Positions 24,719 through 33,284 of a DNA stretch of 64,000 nt are shown here, piece after piece. A model generated the notes under the pieces. It was given only the letters and a program-made list of their open reading frames with translations. It was not told the DNA's origin and did no database searches. Origin of the DNA: Caulobacter vibrioides (GTDB lineage Bacteria > Pseudomonadota > Alphaproteobacteria > Caulobacterales > Caulobacteraceae); contig LNIY01000013.1 of NCBI GenBank assembly GCA_001449105.1, forward strand, positions 45,094-109,093, given 5' to 3'. Position numbers and translations under genes: made by a program. Numbering within the stretch: position 1 is the stretch's first letter; each line of letters begins with the position of its first letter.

Positions 24719-26527
24719 ATGAGCTCTACGCCCCTGGATAAAATCCGCAATTTCTCGATCGTGGCCCACATCGACCACGGCAAGTCGACCCTGTCCGATC
24801 GCCTGATCCAGACCACGGGCGGCCTGACCGCGCGGGAGATGAGCGCCCAGGTTCTCGACAACATGGACATCGAGAAGGAGCGCGGCATCACCATCAAGGC
24901 GCAGACCGTGCGCCTGAACTACAAGGCCAATGACGGCGAGACCTATGTCCTCAACCTGATGGACACGCCCGGGCACGTCGACTTCGCCTACGAGGTCAGC
25001 CGCTCGCTGGCCGCCTGCGAAGGCTCGATCCTGGTCGTCGACGCCTCGCAGGGCGTGGAAGCCCAGACCCTGGCCAACGTCTACCAGGCCATCGACAACA
25101 ACCACGAGATCGTCCCGGTCCTCAACAAGGTGGACCTGCCGGCCGCCGACGTGGATCGCGTGAAGGCCCAGATCGAGGACGTCATCGGCCTGGACGCCTC
25201 GGACGCCGTCGAATGCTCGGCCAAGACCGGCATCGGCATCCCCGACGTGCTGGAAGCCATCGTCAAGCGCCTGCCCGCGCCCAAGGGCGACCGCAGCGCG
25301 CCGCTGAAGGCCCTGCTGGTCGACGCCTGGTACGACGCCTATCTGGGCGTGGTCGTGCTGGTGCGGATCTTCGACGGCACGCTGAAGGCCGGCCAGCAGG
25401 TCCGCATGATGCAGACCGGCGCCACCCACCGCATCGACAAGGTCGGGGTGTTCACGCCCAAGGCCACCGACGTGGCCGAGCTCGGCCCCGGCGAGGTCGG
25501 CTTCTTCACCGCCTCGATCAAGGAAGTGGCCGACGCCGCCGTCGGCGACACCATCACCGACGAGAAGAAGCAGACGGCCGAAGCCCTCAAGGGCTTCAAG
25601 GAAGTCGTGCCGGTGGTGTTCTGCGGCCTGTTCCCGGTCGACGCCGCCGACTTCGAGGACCTGCGCGCCGCCGTCGGCAAGCTGCGCCTCAACGACGCCA
25701 GCTTCACCTTCGAGATGGAAAGCAGCGCCGCGCTGGGCTTCGGCTTCCGCTGCGGGTTCCTGGGCCTGCTGCACCTGGAGATCATCCAGGAGCGCCTGTC
25801 GCGCGAGTTCGACCTCGACCTGATCGCGACCGCCCCGTCGGTCGTCTACAAGATCAAGATGCGCAACGGCGAAGAGATCGAGCTGCACAACCCGGCCGAC
25901 CTGCCGGACGTGATGCAGATCGAGGAGATCGCCGAGCCCTGGATCAAGGCCACGATCTTCACCCCGGACGAATATCTCGGCGGCGTCATCAAGCTCTGCC
26001 AGGACCGTCGCGGCATGCAGCGCGAGCTCAGCTACGTCGGCAACCGCGCCATGGTCATCTACGACCTGCCGCTGAACGAGGTGGTGTTCGACTTCTACGA
26101 CCGCCTGAAGTCGATCTCGAAGGGCTACGCCAGCTTCGACTACGCGCTGGAAGACTACCGCGCCGGCGACCTGGTGAAGATGTCGATCCTGGTCAACAGC
26201 GAGCCGGTCGACGCCCTGTCGATGCTGGTCCACCGCAGCCGCGCCGAAAGCCGCGGTCGCGGCATGTGCGAGAAGATGAAGGAGCTCATCCCGCAGCACA
26301 TGTTCGTCATCCCGATCCAGGCGGCCATCGGCGGCCGGATCATCGCCCGCGAAACCGTCCGCGCCCTGCGCAAGGACGTGACCGCCAAGTGCTACGGCGG
26401 CGACGCCAGCCGGAAGCGCAAACTTCTGGACAAGCAGAAGGAAGGCAAGAAGCGGATGCGCCAGTTCGGCAAGGTCGAGATCCCGCAGGAAGCCTTCATC
26501 GCCGCCCTCAAGATGGACGAGGATTGA
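24719..26527 (+). CDS. lepA: Elongation factor 4 (LepA), ribosomal back-translocase GTPase
   Basis: The protein has 602 residues, the usual size. GTPase motifs are [11 protein letters not shown] (G1), DTPGHVDF (G3) and NKVDL (G4). EF-G-like domains II, III and V follow, then the LepA-specific C-terminal domain with [20 protein letters not shown]. It acts on stalled or mistranslocated ribosomes and in 30S biogenesis. The ATG at 24719 is set by alignment of [23 protein letters not shown]-rich hairpin (26533-26549) follows the stop without a T run. Confidence 0.97.
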   Translation: MSSTPLDKIRNFSIVAHIDHGKSTLSDRLIQTTGGLTAREMSAQVLDNMDIEKERGITIKAQTVRLNYKANDGETYVLNLMDTPGHVDFAYEVSRSLAACEGSILVVDASQGVEAQTLANVYQAIDNNHEIVPVLNKVDLPAADVDRVKAQIEDVIGLDASDAVECSAKTGIGIPDVLEAIVKRLPAPKGDRSAPLKALLVDAWYDAYLGVVVLVRIFDGTLKAGQQVRMMQTGATHRIDKVGVFTPKATDVAELGPGEVGFFTASIKEVADAAVGDTITDEKKQTAEALKGFKEVVPVVFCGLFPVDAADFEDLRAAVGKLRLNDASFTFEMESSAALGFGFRCGFLGLLHLEIIQERLSREFDLDLIATAPSVVYKIKMRNGEEIELHNPADLPDVMQIEEIAEPWIKATIFTPDEYLGGVIKLCQDRRGMQRELSYVGNRAMVIYDLPLNEVVFDFYDRLKSISKGYASFDYALEDYRAGDLVKMSILVNSEPVDALSMLVHRSRAESRGRGMCEKMKELIPQHMFVIPIQAAIGGRIIARETVRALRKDVTAKCYGGDASRKRKLLDKQKEGKKRMRQFGKVEIPQEAFIAALKMDED

Positions 26528-26576
26528 TCGGCGGAGGGCCCTGCCCTCCCTCGCCTTGTGCGAAATTTCCTATTCT

Positions 26577-26618
26577 GAAAGCCGCGGCCATTCATAGGGA
26601 TGAGCCGCGGTTTTCCTT
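26577..26618 (+). terminator. Stem-loop with T-rich tail between lepA and rebB
   Basis: GCCGCGGCC and GAGCCGCGG around ATTCATAGGGAT form an imperfect stem followed by TTTTCCTTT. It could terminate lepA transcripts. Since rebB starts 33 nt later without an obvious promoter in between, it could also be a regulated read-through point or a 5' hairpin on the rebB mRNA. Confidence 0.5.
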
Positions 26619-26650
26619 TGAAGGCCGCCTGATCCAGCACGGAGACGACC

Positions 26651-27142
26651 ATGGCCTTCCCGACCAACGTCAACGACCAGATCACCGACTCCGTCAGCCA
26701 GGTGAACACCAAGGTTCTGGGCGACGCGCCCGCCATCGCCATGGGCAACCTGTTCCAGGCCACCGCCCAGGCCCTGTCGAACGCCGCCCACAACGCGACG
26801 AACAACCAGCAGCAGTCCAACTTGACGCAGCAGGCCTCGACGACCCAGGGCGTCAGCACGCTGCTGTCGGTCGACACCGCCAGCGCCGGCAAGGCGACCC
26901 AAAACATCCTCGACGCCGCGCCCGCACAGCCGAGCTCCCCTGCCGAGGCGACGATGGAACAGCCCAACCCAGCCATCCAAGCCGCCCTGGCGGCGGAGGA
27001 AGCGGCGATGCGCGCGGCGATGGAAAAGGTCGACCAAGCCACCGCAGCCGCCAACGCGGCCGCCCAAGCCGCCATGGCGGCTGCAGAAGCCGAGGTCGAC
27101 GCCGCGATGGCGGCTGCGGTGGGGCGCGTTCCGGAAGACTAG
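26651..27142 (+). CDS. RebB-family R-body protein
   Basis: The protein has 163 residues. Residues 1-90 match the RebB pattern I know from the Caedibacter killer-trait R-body: FPTNVNDQITDSVSQVNTK, GDAPAIAMGNLFQATAQALS, NAAHNATNNQQQSN. R-bodies are protein ribbons that roll into hollow cylinders and unroll with pH change, rupturing membranes of predators that ingest the cell. Residues 95-158 are an Ala/Glu-rich, probably coiled-coil extension (AALAAEEAAMRAAMEKVDQA) that I do not expect in classical RebB. A GGAGACG ribosome site precedes the ATG. No rebA, rebC or rebD neighbour is visible, so this is an orphan copy here. Its stop overlaps the stop of the convergent peroxidase gene. Confidence 0.85.
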   Translation: MAFPTNVNDQITDSVSQVNTKVLGDAPAIAMGNLFQATAQALSNAAHNATNNQQQSNLTQQASTTQGVSTLLSVDTASAGKATQNILDAAPAQPSSPAEATMEQPNPAIQAALAAEEAAMRAAMEKVDQATAAANAAAQAAMAAAEAEVDAAMAAAVGRVPED

Positions 27143-28146
27143 GGCCCGCACCCAGGCTTGGGCAGGGAAAGCCGCGGATCCGTGACGAAGGTCTCGTCGG
27201 TCAGCATACCCAGGAACGCGACAAGCTCAGCGACCTGGCGATCCTCCAGCCGCATCGCCACGCGATGCCGGCGGATCGCCGTCTCCAGCGTCGGGGCCGA
27301 GCCGTCGTGCAGGTAAGGCGCGCTCAGGGCTGCATTGCGCAACGAAGGCGTGCGGAAGCGCCCCACGTCGGCCGCCTCGCCGGTGACGTCGGCGAGGCCC
27401 TGGTCGCCGGCAAAGGGCGCGTCGATGCGGTGGAAGCGGGCCTTGTCCGCGTCGGTGAACAGCGGGCCGGCATGGCAGCCGACGCAGGTCGCCTTGAACG
27501 TCCGCTCGCCGCGTAGGGCCTCGGGCGACACCGGGACGGGCTCTCCGCGCTTTCGCTGGTCATAGGGGCTGTCGAACGACACGAGCGTGCGCTGGAAGGC
27601 GGCCAGGGCCTTGGCGATCGTCGCCATGGTCACCGCCCCGCCCTCCTCCGGGAACGCCTCGCCGAACATCCTGCGATAGCAGGCCTGTCCTTCGAGCCGC
27701 GCGGTCAGCACGGCCTCCTGCCCCCCGAAGCCCATCTCGACAGGCCCGGTCCCGGCGATGGGGATCAGGGCCTGCGCCTCCAGCGACTTTATGCTGGCGT
27801 CGCCCCTGGTCAGGGCGCGGAAGTAGCCGGCGTTGGCCAGGGTCTGGACGTTGCGCCTGCCCGGATCGCCATGCACGCCCGGATGGGTGCGGTTGCCGTC
27901 GGTGAAGCCGCGCCGCTGCTCGTGGCAGGTGGCGCAAGACATCGTGCCGTCGATCGACAGGTCGGCGTCGTAGAACAGCCTGCGGCCCAGTTCGACCTTG
28001 GCCTGGCTCATCGGATTGTCGGCCGGAACCGGCGGCTGGGCGACGCCTGCCGGAAGCTTCCAGTCAAAAACAACTGGCGCGAAGGCGGCGGTCAGCAGCA
28101 GGCCGGCCGCCAGGGCCAGGGTCTTGCCGTAGAGATCCAGCCGCAC
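27139..28146 (-). CDS. Di-haem cytochrome c peroxidase/MauG-family protein, exported
   Basis: The protein has 335 residues. The N-terminal hydrophobic segment (TLALAAGLLLTAAFAPVVF) is a signal peptide or anchor. There are two c-type haem sites, CATCH (71-75) and CVGCH (221-225), with the family pattern ...FRTPSLRNAALSAPYLHDGS. It resembles bacterial di-haem peroxidases, including MauG- and MbnH-like enzymes that oxidise protein tryptophans or tyrosines, rather than clearly a classical H2O2-detoxifying CcpA. It is the last gene of a minus-strand operon with a small exported protein (19 nt upstream) and a TonB receptor. That context points to a surface metal- or cofactor-handling role, perhaps modifying its operon partner. 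Confidence 0.85.
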   Translation of the reverse strand: MRLDLYGKTLALAAGLLLTAAFAPVVFDWKLPAGVAQPPVPADNPMSQAKVELGRRLFYDADLSIDGTMSCATCHEQRRGFTDGNRTHPGVHGDPGRRNVQTLANAGYFRALTRGDASIKSLEAQALIPIAGTGPVEMGFGGQEAVLTARLEGQACYRRMFGEAFPEEGGAVTMATIAKALAAFQRTLVSFDSPYDQRKRGEPVPVSPEALRGERTFKATCVGCHAGPLFTDADKARFHRIDAPFAGDQGLADVTGEAADVGRFRTPSLRNAALSAPYLHDGSAPTLETAIRRHRVAMRLEDRQVAELVAFLGMLTDETFVTDPRLSLPKPGCGP

Positions 28147-28165
28147 GCCCCCGCCCCGCCGCGCG

Positions 28166-28690
28166 TCAGGGCTTGCGCGCGACCATGATCGGCAGCTCGG
28201 CCTGGGCGTTGGCCGATATCTGGATCACGTAGTCGCCGCTCGCCAGGTCGAAGCTCACCATCTTGCGCACGGTCGAGCAGGCCGGTCCCCGGCCGTGCGC
28301 GGTCGAGCGCTGGGCCGCGCCGTCCTTCAGCACGTCGATCCACGCGGCCGTTCCCAGGGCGATCACATAGGACCCCGCCGTCTCGATCTTCAGCGCGAAC
28401 AGACCGCCCTTGCTGACCGTGCCGCCGGGCTTTTCCGGCTGGACGGCATAGGCGACATCGGACGTCGGCGACAGCGCGGCGGCATAGGCCTGGCCGGGCG
28501 CCAGCGCGGCCTTGGGCAGACCGGCGACCGAGGTCGCCGCCGCCAGCGGAACCTTGGCGCCCCAGGCCGCCAGCTCCGGCGGCAGGCCGGCCTCGACGCC
28601 CGGCGCGCAGGCGACGTCGGGCTGGGTCTGGGCGAAGGCGGCGGGCGCGCCGAACGCGAGGCCGGCGGCGAGGATCAGGGCAAGACGCAT
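28166..28690 (-). CDS. Small exported protein of unknown function
   Basis: The protein has 174 residues. A signal peptide (MRLALILAAGLAFGAPAAFA) is followed by a domain with two cysteines (near 34 and 140), three tryptophans and beta-rich repeats such as GSYVIALGTAAWIDVL and GDYVIQISANAQAELPIMV. That resembles pre-peptidase C-terminal or ligand-binding beta-sandwich folds only in general character. I do not recognise a family. It sits 11 nt after the TonB receptor and 19 nt before the di-haem peroxidase on the same strand, so the three are surely one operon. It may be a periplasmic binding partner for the receptor ligand or a substrate of the peroxidase. Confidence 0.75.
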   Translation of the reverse strand: MRLALILAAGLAFGAPAAFAQTQPDVACAPGVEAGLPPELAAWGAKVPLAAATSVAGLPKAALAPGQAYAAALSPTSDVAYAVQPEKPGGTVSKGGLFALKIETAGSYVIALGTAAWIDVLKDGAAQRSTAHGRGPACSTVRKMVSFDLASGDYVIQISANAQAELPIMVARKP

Positions 28691-28701
28691 GAACGGGCTC
28701 C

Positions 28702-30729
28702 TCAGAACTTGACCCGCAGGTCGGCGCGGAAGTTGCGGCCTTCCTCGGGGAAGCCGTCGACCAACTGGTACTTCTGGTCCAGCAGGTTGCGGGCCCCGAG
28801 GATGACGTCGATCTTCGGCGTCACCGTCACCTGCGCCGTCAGGTTGGCCAGCACGTAGCCGCCGGTGCGGTAGTAACGGGCGGGCGAAACCAGCGAGCTG
28901 GAGGTCACCGTCCAGCGTTTCGACGCCGCCTCGACGCTGGGCGTCAGCGACAGGCGGTCGTTCAGCGTCCAGTCGGCGTAGACGAACAGCTTGTGGTCCG
29001 GCGTGCCGGTGGGCCGGAAGGCGGCGTTGGTCGGGTCGGTCAGCTTGCGGTGCAGGTAGGTGTAGTTGCCGCCCAGGGTCAGGTGGTCGCCGGCCTTGAA
29101 GGTCGCCGCGCCTTCCAGGCCGTAATACTCGCCGTCGCCGGCGTTCTTGGTCTGGTTGACCGTGCCGTAGGGCGGCCCCAGCGCCACCGGGATCAGGATC
29201 AGGGCGTCCTTGACGTCGCTGTAGAACACCGCGCCCTCGATCTTCAGCAGCGGGGTGAAGTCGACCGCGCCGCCCAGTTCGTAGTTTACGGCCCGCTCGG
29301 CCTTGACGTCGGGATTGGGCACGGCCTGGCCCATGCGGGCGCTGTAGCGCTCGAACAGGGTCGGGAAGCGGGCGCGCGACGAGACGCTGCCGTGCAACTG
29401 CACGTCGGGCAGCGGCCGCCAGACCAAGGCCGCCTGGCCGTTCCAGGCCACGTCGTCGGTCAGCGGGTAGAAGACGAAGGCGTTCGAATTGTAGTCCTGG
29501 GCCTGGTTCAGGTCGCGGCGATCGCGCGAGACGCCGACCACCAGGTCCAGCTTGTCGCCGAACCGCTGGGTGTCCTCCAGGGCCACCGAGGTGGTGTCCT
29601 CGATGACCGTCTGGCGCGGCTCGGTCACGGCCGGGACGAAGCTCTGCTGCCACTCCACGTGCTTGTCGCGGCGATAGAAGGCGGCGGCCTTCAGGGTGTT
29701 GGACGCGGTGACGTCGACGTCCAGTTCCAGGTTCCCGCCATAGGCCACGTCGTCATAGTAGGAGCGGAAGGCCCGGCCCAGGGTCTGGCTGGTCTGGCGG
29801 GCGTTGTCCCACGAATAGAGCGCGTTCTCGAAGGTGTTGCGATAGACGCGCGCCTTCAGCACGGCGTTGTCGGCGATCTTCGTCCGCGTCAGCAGGGCCA
29901 GGCTGTCGATGTTCCAGTAGGGCCAGGACCAGTAGCGCGTGCTGGCCGTGTCGGTGACGTGGTAGGGCGCGTTCTTCTCGCCCTCCTGGCGGGTGTAGGT
30001 GACCGAGTATTCGTCGGTGGCGTTGGGCGTGAAGCCGGCCTTGAGGTTGACCCGCCAGTCCTCGCTTTCGGAGTGATCGCGATTGCCGCCGTTCTCAAGC
30101 GCGGCGGCCCTGTAGTCGTCGGGCAGGCGCCAGTGGGTGCGCTCGCTGCGCGCGCCGCTGGCCTGGAGGTAGAAGCGATCGGTCTTGCCGCCGATGCGGC
30201 CCGACACCGTATTGCCGTTCAGCGAGCCGTCGCCGTCGAAGCCCGCGCCCAGGCGGATCTCGCCCTCGAAGGGCCGCGACGGCTTGCGGGTGACGAGGTT
30301 GATCGCGCCGCCCAGGCCGCCGGGACCATCCAGCACCGAGACATAGCCCTTGGAGACCTGGACCTCGGAGAGGTCGGCCGTGAGAAATCGCGCGAAGTCG
30401 ATGCGGTTGTCGGCCGGCAGGAACACCCGCACGCCGTCGATCGACAGGGTGGTCTGGAAACGGTCGAAGCCGCGGATGAACACCAGCCGCTCGTTGCGCG
30501 AGCCGCCGCTGTTGCCCGCCGCCGCGCCGGGGATCAGGTCCAGCGCCTGGTCGACGCTGGCCTTGTCGAACTTGCGCAGGGTTTCGCCCGAGACCGTGCT
30601 GCCGCCCACCGTCTCGCCGGCAGCGTTGCGGGCGGTCACCTGCACCTCGCCCAGCGCATAGACGTCACCCTGGGCGTGGGCGGCGCCGGCCATCACCGAG
30701 CCGGCGAGCAGTACGGACCGAAACAGCAT
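28702..30729 (-). CDS. TonB-dependent outer-membrane receptor (metal-complex/vitamin type)
   Basis: The protein has 675 residues. A signal peptide (about 1-19, MAGAAHA) is followed by TonB-box-like ALGEVQVTA, a plug (ERLVFIRGFDRFQTTLSIDG, GPGGLGGAINLVTRKP), and a 22-strand barrel ending with ...ADLRVKF. Its size and plug sequence fit the siderophore/colicin-I-receptor class better than the long glycan receptors. It leads an operon with an unknown exported protein and a di-haem peroxidase. A perfect 11-bp dyad lies 9-37 nt upstream of the ATG and overlaps the leader, so it is likely repressed by a metal- or ligand-sensing regulator. The ligand (Fe, Cu, Zn or a complex) is not readable. Confidence 0.88.
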   Translation of the reverse strand: MLFRSVLLAGSVMAGAAHAQGDVYALGEVQVTARNAAGETVGGSTVSGETLRKFDKASVDQALDLIPGAAAGNSGGSRNERLVFIRGFDRFQTTLSIDGVRVFLPADNRIDFARFLTADLSEVQVSKGYVSVLDGPGGLGGAINLVTRKPSRPFEGEIRLGAGFDGDGSLNGNTVSGRIGGKTDRFYLQASGARSERTHWRLPDDYRAAALENGGNRDHSESEDWRVNLKAGFTPNATDEYSVTYTRQEGEKNAPYHVTDTASTRYWSWPYWNIDSLALLTRTKIADNAVLKARVYRNTFENALYSWDNARQTSQTLGRAFRSYYDDVAYGGNLELDVDVTASNTLKAAAFYRRDKHVEWQQSFVPAVTEPRQTVIEDTTSVALEDTQRFGDKLDLVVGVSRDRRDLNQAQDYNSNAFVFYPLTDDVAWNGQAALVWRPLPDVQLHGSVSSRARFPTLFERYSARMGQAVPNPDVKAERAVNYELGGAVDFTPLLKIEGAVFYSDVKDALILIPVALGPPYGTVNQTKNAGDGEYYGLEGAATFKAGDHLTLGGNYTYLHRKLTDPTNAAFRPTGTPDHKLFVYADWTLNDRLSLTPSVEAASKRWTVTSSSLVSPARYYRTGGYVLANLTAQVTVTPKIDVILGARNLLDQKYQLVDGFPEEGRNFRADLRVKF

Positions 30730-30737
30730 GAAATCCC

Positions 30738-30766
30738 CTCGTTATGTAAATCGACTACATAACGAG
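30738..30766. promoter_or_regulatory. Perfect 11-bp dyad upstream of the TonB receptor operon
   Basis: CTCGTTATGTA (30738-30748) and its exact complement (30756-30766) flank a 7-nt spacer, 9 nt from the receptor start codon. It does not look like a Fur box. It has some likeness to Zur-type GTTAT/ATAAC sites but the spacing differs. It probably binds a dimeric repressor over the promoter or ribosome-binding region. Confidence 0.75.
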
Positions 30767-30849
30767 TCGCGGGCCGCCGCGCCTTGCAGATTTTCTCCGC
30801 CGGCCGCCGCGCCTGAAATGCTAGAGATCGCGGCGCCACGGAGGCCCGC

Positions 30850-31491
30850 ATGCTCAAGACTCCCACGCTCAAGATACTGGGCCGGACCTCGTCGCTGAAC
30901 GTCCGCAAGGTGCTGTGGACCTGCGGCGAGCTCGATCTCGCCTATGAACGGGAAGACTGGGGCATGGGCTACGCCTCGACCAGCGACCCGGCCTTCCTGG
31001 CGCTGAACCCCAACGCCCTGGTGCCGGTGCTTGTCGACGAGCACGGGCCGCTGTGGGAATCGAACACCATCTGCCGCTACCTGGCCTCGCGACATGTCGG
31101 CGGCGAGGCCCTGCTGCCTACCGAACCCCGAGGCCGCGCCGCCATCGAGCAGTGGATGGACTGGCAGGCCACCGAGCTGAACACAGCCTGGCGCTACGCC
31201 TTCGCGGGCCTCGTGCGCCGCGCGCCCGGCTTCGATGATCCCGACCAGATCGCCGCCAGCGTCCGCGCCTGGAACGCCGCCATGGCCCTGCTGGACCGCC
31301 GCCTCGATCAAACCGGCGCCTATGCGGCCGGCGCGACCTTCACCCTGGCCGACGTGGTGCTGGGCGTCTCCGTCCACCGCTGGGCCGCCTCCCCCATCGA
31401 CCGCGCCGCCCTACCCGCCGTCGAGGCCTACTACGCCCGTCTGAAGACCCGCGAGGCGTTTCGGCCATGGGCTCTCGACTCGGTTCCGTAG
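30850..31491 (+). CDS. Glutathione S-transferase family protein
   Basis: The protein has 213 residues. The N-terminal thioredoxin-like domain has KILGRTSSLNVRKVLWTC, NPNALVPVLVD (cis-Pro) and LWESNTICRYLA (the ES motif that binds the glutathione gamma-glutamyl group). The C-terminal helical domain includes GATFTLADVVLGVSVHRW, the conserved N-capping region. The catalytic Ser/Cys near the N-terminus is probably in TSSLN. The substrate is unknown. It is divergent from the TonB receptor operon. Confidence 0.88.
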   Translation: MLKTPTLKILGRTSSLNVRKVLWTCGELDLAYEREDWGMGYASTSDPAFLALNPNALVPVLVDEHGPLWESNTICRYLASRHVGGEALLPTEPRGRAAIEQWMDWQATELNTAWRYAFAGLVRRAPGFDDPDQIAASVRAWNAAMALLDRRLDQTGAYAAGATFTLADVVLGVSVHRWAASPIDRAALPAVEAYYARLKTREAFRPWALDSVP

Positions 31492-31689
31492 GCCCACGCG
31501 CCCCTCGCCGCCCCCTCCTGCCCGTTTCCTGCGCAGCCCAGTCGTCCGAACGCTGCGGAACGGTGATCCGCGAACCCATCCGCTCGCTGCGCGAACAAAG
31601 TGGGCGGCGGGGTCGAAGGCGGCCCTGCTTAGCTCGGCGTCGCGAGCCGTCCGGTCGCGGGCGGCGGCGAAGGGGATAGGGCCGAGCAC

Positions 31690-33282
31690 ATGCCAGACGG
31701 AGTCCGCGTACCAACCAGAAGACAGCTCCTGACCGCCATCGCCCAGGTGGGCGGAACGGCGGCGCTGTATCAAGCCATGACCACCCTCGGCCACGCCGCC
31801 GAGACCCAGTTCCACGGCCCGCCCGACCTGTCGGGCGCGCGGCCGGGCGCCTCGGTGCTGGTGCTGGGGGCGGGCTTGGCTGGCCTGCTGGCCGCCTATG
31901 AGCTCACCCGCGCCGGCTACAAGGTGCGGATCCTGGAGTACCAGGGCCGCGCGGGCGGCCGGAACTGGAGCCTGCGCGGCGGGGATAGCTATACCGAGCT
32001 GGGCGGCGCGACCCAGAAGATCGGCTTTGCGGCGGGCAACTACTTCAACCCCGGCCCGTGGCGCATCCCGCACCACCACCGCACCCTGCTTCACTACTGC
32101 AAGCGGTTCGGCGTGGCGCTGGAGCCGTTCATCCAGTTCAACCACAACACCTGGGTCCACTCGTCGACGGCGTTCGGCGGCAAGCCGGTGCGCTTCAAGG
32201 CCGCCGCGGCCGACTTCGAAGGCAATGTCGCCGAGCTGCTGGCCAAGTCGATCAACACCAAGGCGCTGGACGACGCGGTCACGTCCGAGGACCGCGAAAA
32301 GCTGCTGGAGGCCCTGAAGGGCTGGGGCATGCTGGACGGCGACTATCGCTACGCCAAGGGCCTGCGCAGTTCGGCCCACCGGGGCTATGAGCGGCCGCCG
32401 GGCGGCGGGGTCGACGGCGCGCCCATCCCGTCCGACCTCTACGCCCTGCACGACGTGCTCGACCCGCAGGTCTGGACCTCGATGGCGTTCTTCATGGGCC
32501 ACGAGATGCAGACCACCATGTTCCAGCCGGTGGGCGGCATGGACATGATCGGCAAGGCCTTCGCCAGGCAGGTCGAGGGCCTGACCACCTTCAACGCCAA
32601 GGTCACCAAGATCGCCCAGGACGACAAGGGCGTGGCCGTCACCTTCGCCGACACCGCCACGGGCAAGGTCGAGACCGCCAAGGCTGACTGGTGCGTTTGC
32701 ACGATACCGCTGTCTATCCTCGGCCAGATCGAAAGCGAGATCAGCGACGAGCTGGCCGCCGCCATCAAGGCCGTGCCCTATTCCGGCCAGGTGAAGATCG
32801 GCCTGGAGATGAAGCGGCGGTTCTGGGAGGAGGAAGACTCCATCTTCGGCGGCCACAGCTTCACCGACCAGGAGATCGCCCTGATCTCCTATCCCAACAA
32901 CAACCTGTTCGGCGACGGACCGGCCGTGCTGCTGGGCGCCTTCGCCCGCGAGATGGGGGCCTATCGCCTGGCCGGCATGACGCCCCAGCAGCGCATCGAG
33001 GTCGCCCTGCAACAGGGCTCGGTGCTGCACCCGCAGAGCTACCGCAAGGAGTTCGCCAGCGGCGCCTCGGTGGCCTGGAGCCGCGTGCCCTGGGCGCTGG
33101 GCTGCTGCGCCCGCTGGACCGAGGAGACCCGCAAGGAGCACTACCAGACCCTGGTGGCCATGGACCGCCGCATCGTGCTGGCCGGCGAGCACGCCTCCTA
33201 TGTCGGCTGCTGGATGGAGGGCGCCCTGCTCTCGTCTCTGGACGCCATCACCCGCCTGCACAAGCGCGCCCTGGAGGCCTGA
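31690..33282 (+). CDS. Exported flavin monoamine oxidase
   Basis: The protein has 530 residues. The N-terminus contains twin arginine (PTRRQLLTAIAQVGG), consistent with Tat export of a folded flavoprotein. The FAD dinucleotide motif is VLVLGAGLAGLLAAYELTR near 58-76, then GRAGGRNWSLRGG. The C-terminal flavin-contact segment is IVLAGEHASYVGCWMEGALL. This is the MAO/L-amino-acid-oxidase fold, oxidising an amine or amino acid to imine. A c-type cytochrome gene starts 3 nt after the stop, so electrons probably go to the respiratory chain rather than directly to O2. The substrate cannot be read. The 198-nt gap upstream holds no other gene I can support. Confidence 0.87.
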   Translation: MPDGVRVPTRRQLLTAIAQVGGTAALYQAMTTLGHAAETQFHGPPDLSGARPGASVLVLGAGLAGLLAAYELTRAGYKVRILEYQGRAGGRNWSLRGGDSYTELGGATQKIGFAAGNYFNPGPWRIPHHHRTLLHYCKRFGVALEPFIQFNHNTWVHSSTAFGGKPVRFKAAAADFEGNVAELLAKSINTKALDDAVTSEDREKLLEALKGWGMLDGDYRYAKGLRSSAHRGYERPPGGGVDGAPIPSDLYALHDVLDPQVWTSMAFFMGHEMQTTMFQPVGGMDMIGKAFARQVEGLTTFNAKVTKIAQDDKGVAVTFADTATGKVETAKADWCVCTIPLSILGQIESEISDELAAAIKAVPYSGQVKIGLEMKRRFWEEEDSIFGGHSFTDQEIALISYPNNNLFGDGPAVLLGAFAREMGAYRLAGMTPQQRIEVALQQGSVLHPQSYRKEFASGASVAWSRVPWALGCCARWTEETRKEHYQTLVAMDRRIVLAGEHASYVGCWMEGALLSSLDAITRLHKRALEA

Positions 33283-33284
33283 GC

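Noticed and set aside
26533..26549. GGAGGGC/GCCCTCC hairpin right after lepA as an intrinsic terminator
   Set aside because: It is a clean 7-bp hairpin but has no T run behind it; the later stem at 26577-26618 is a better candidate.
30738..30766. Reading the dyad before the TonB receptor as a Fur box
   Set aside because: The arms CTCGTTATGTA lack the GATAAT-type hexamers of a Fur site, and the 7-nt GC-containing spacer does not fit; the regulator is left open.
31411..33261. A 616-codon minus-strand frame over the GST end and the amine oxidase gene
   Set aside because: It is the mirror of a convincing Tat-exported flavoprotein; its product is low-complexity and has no motifs.
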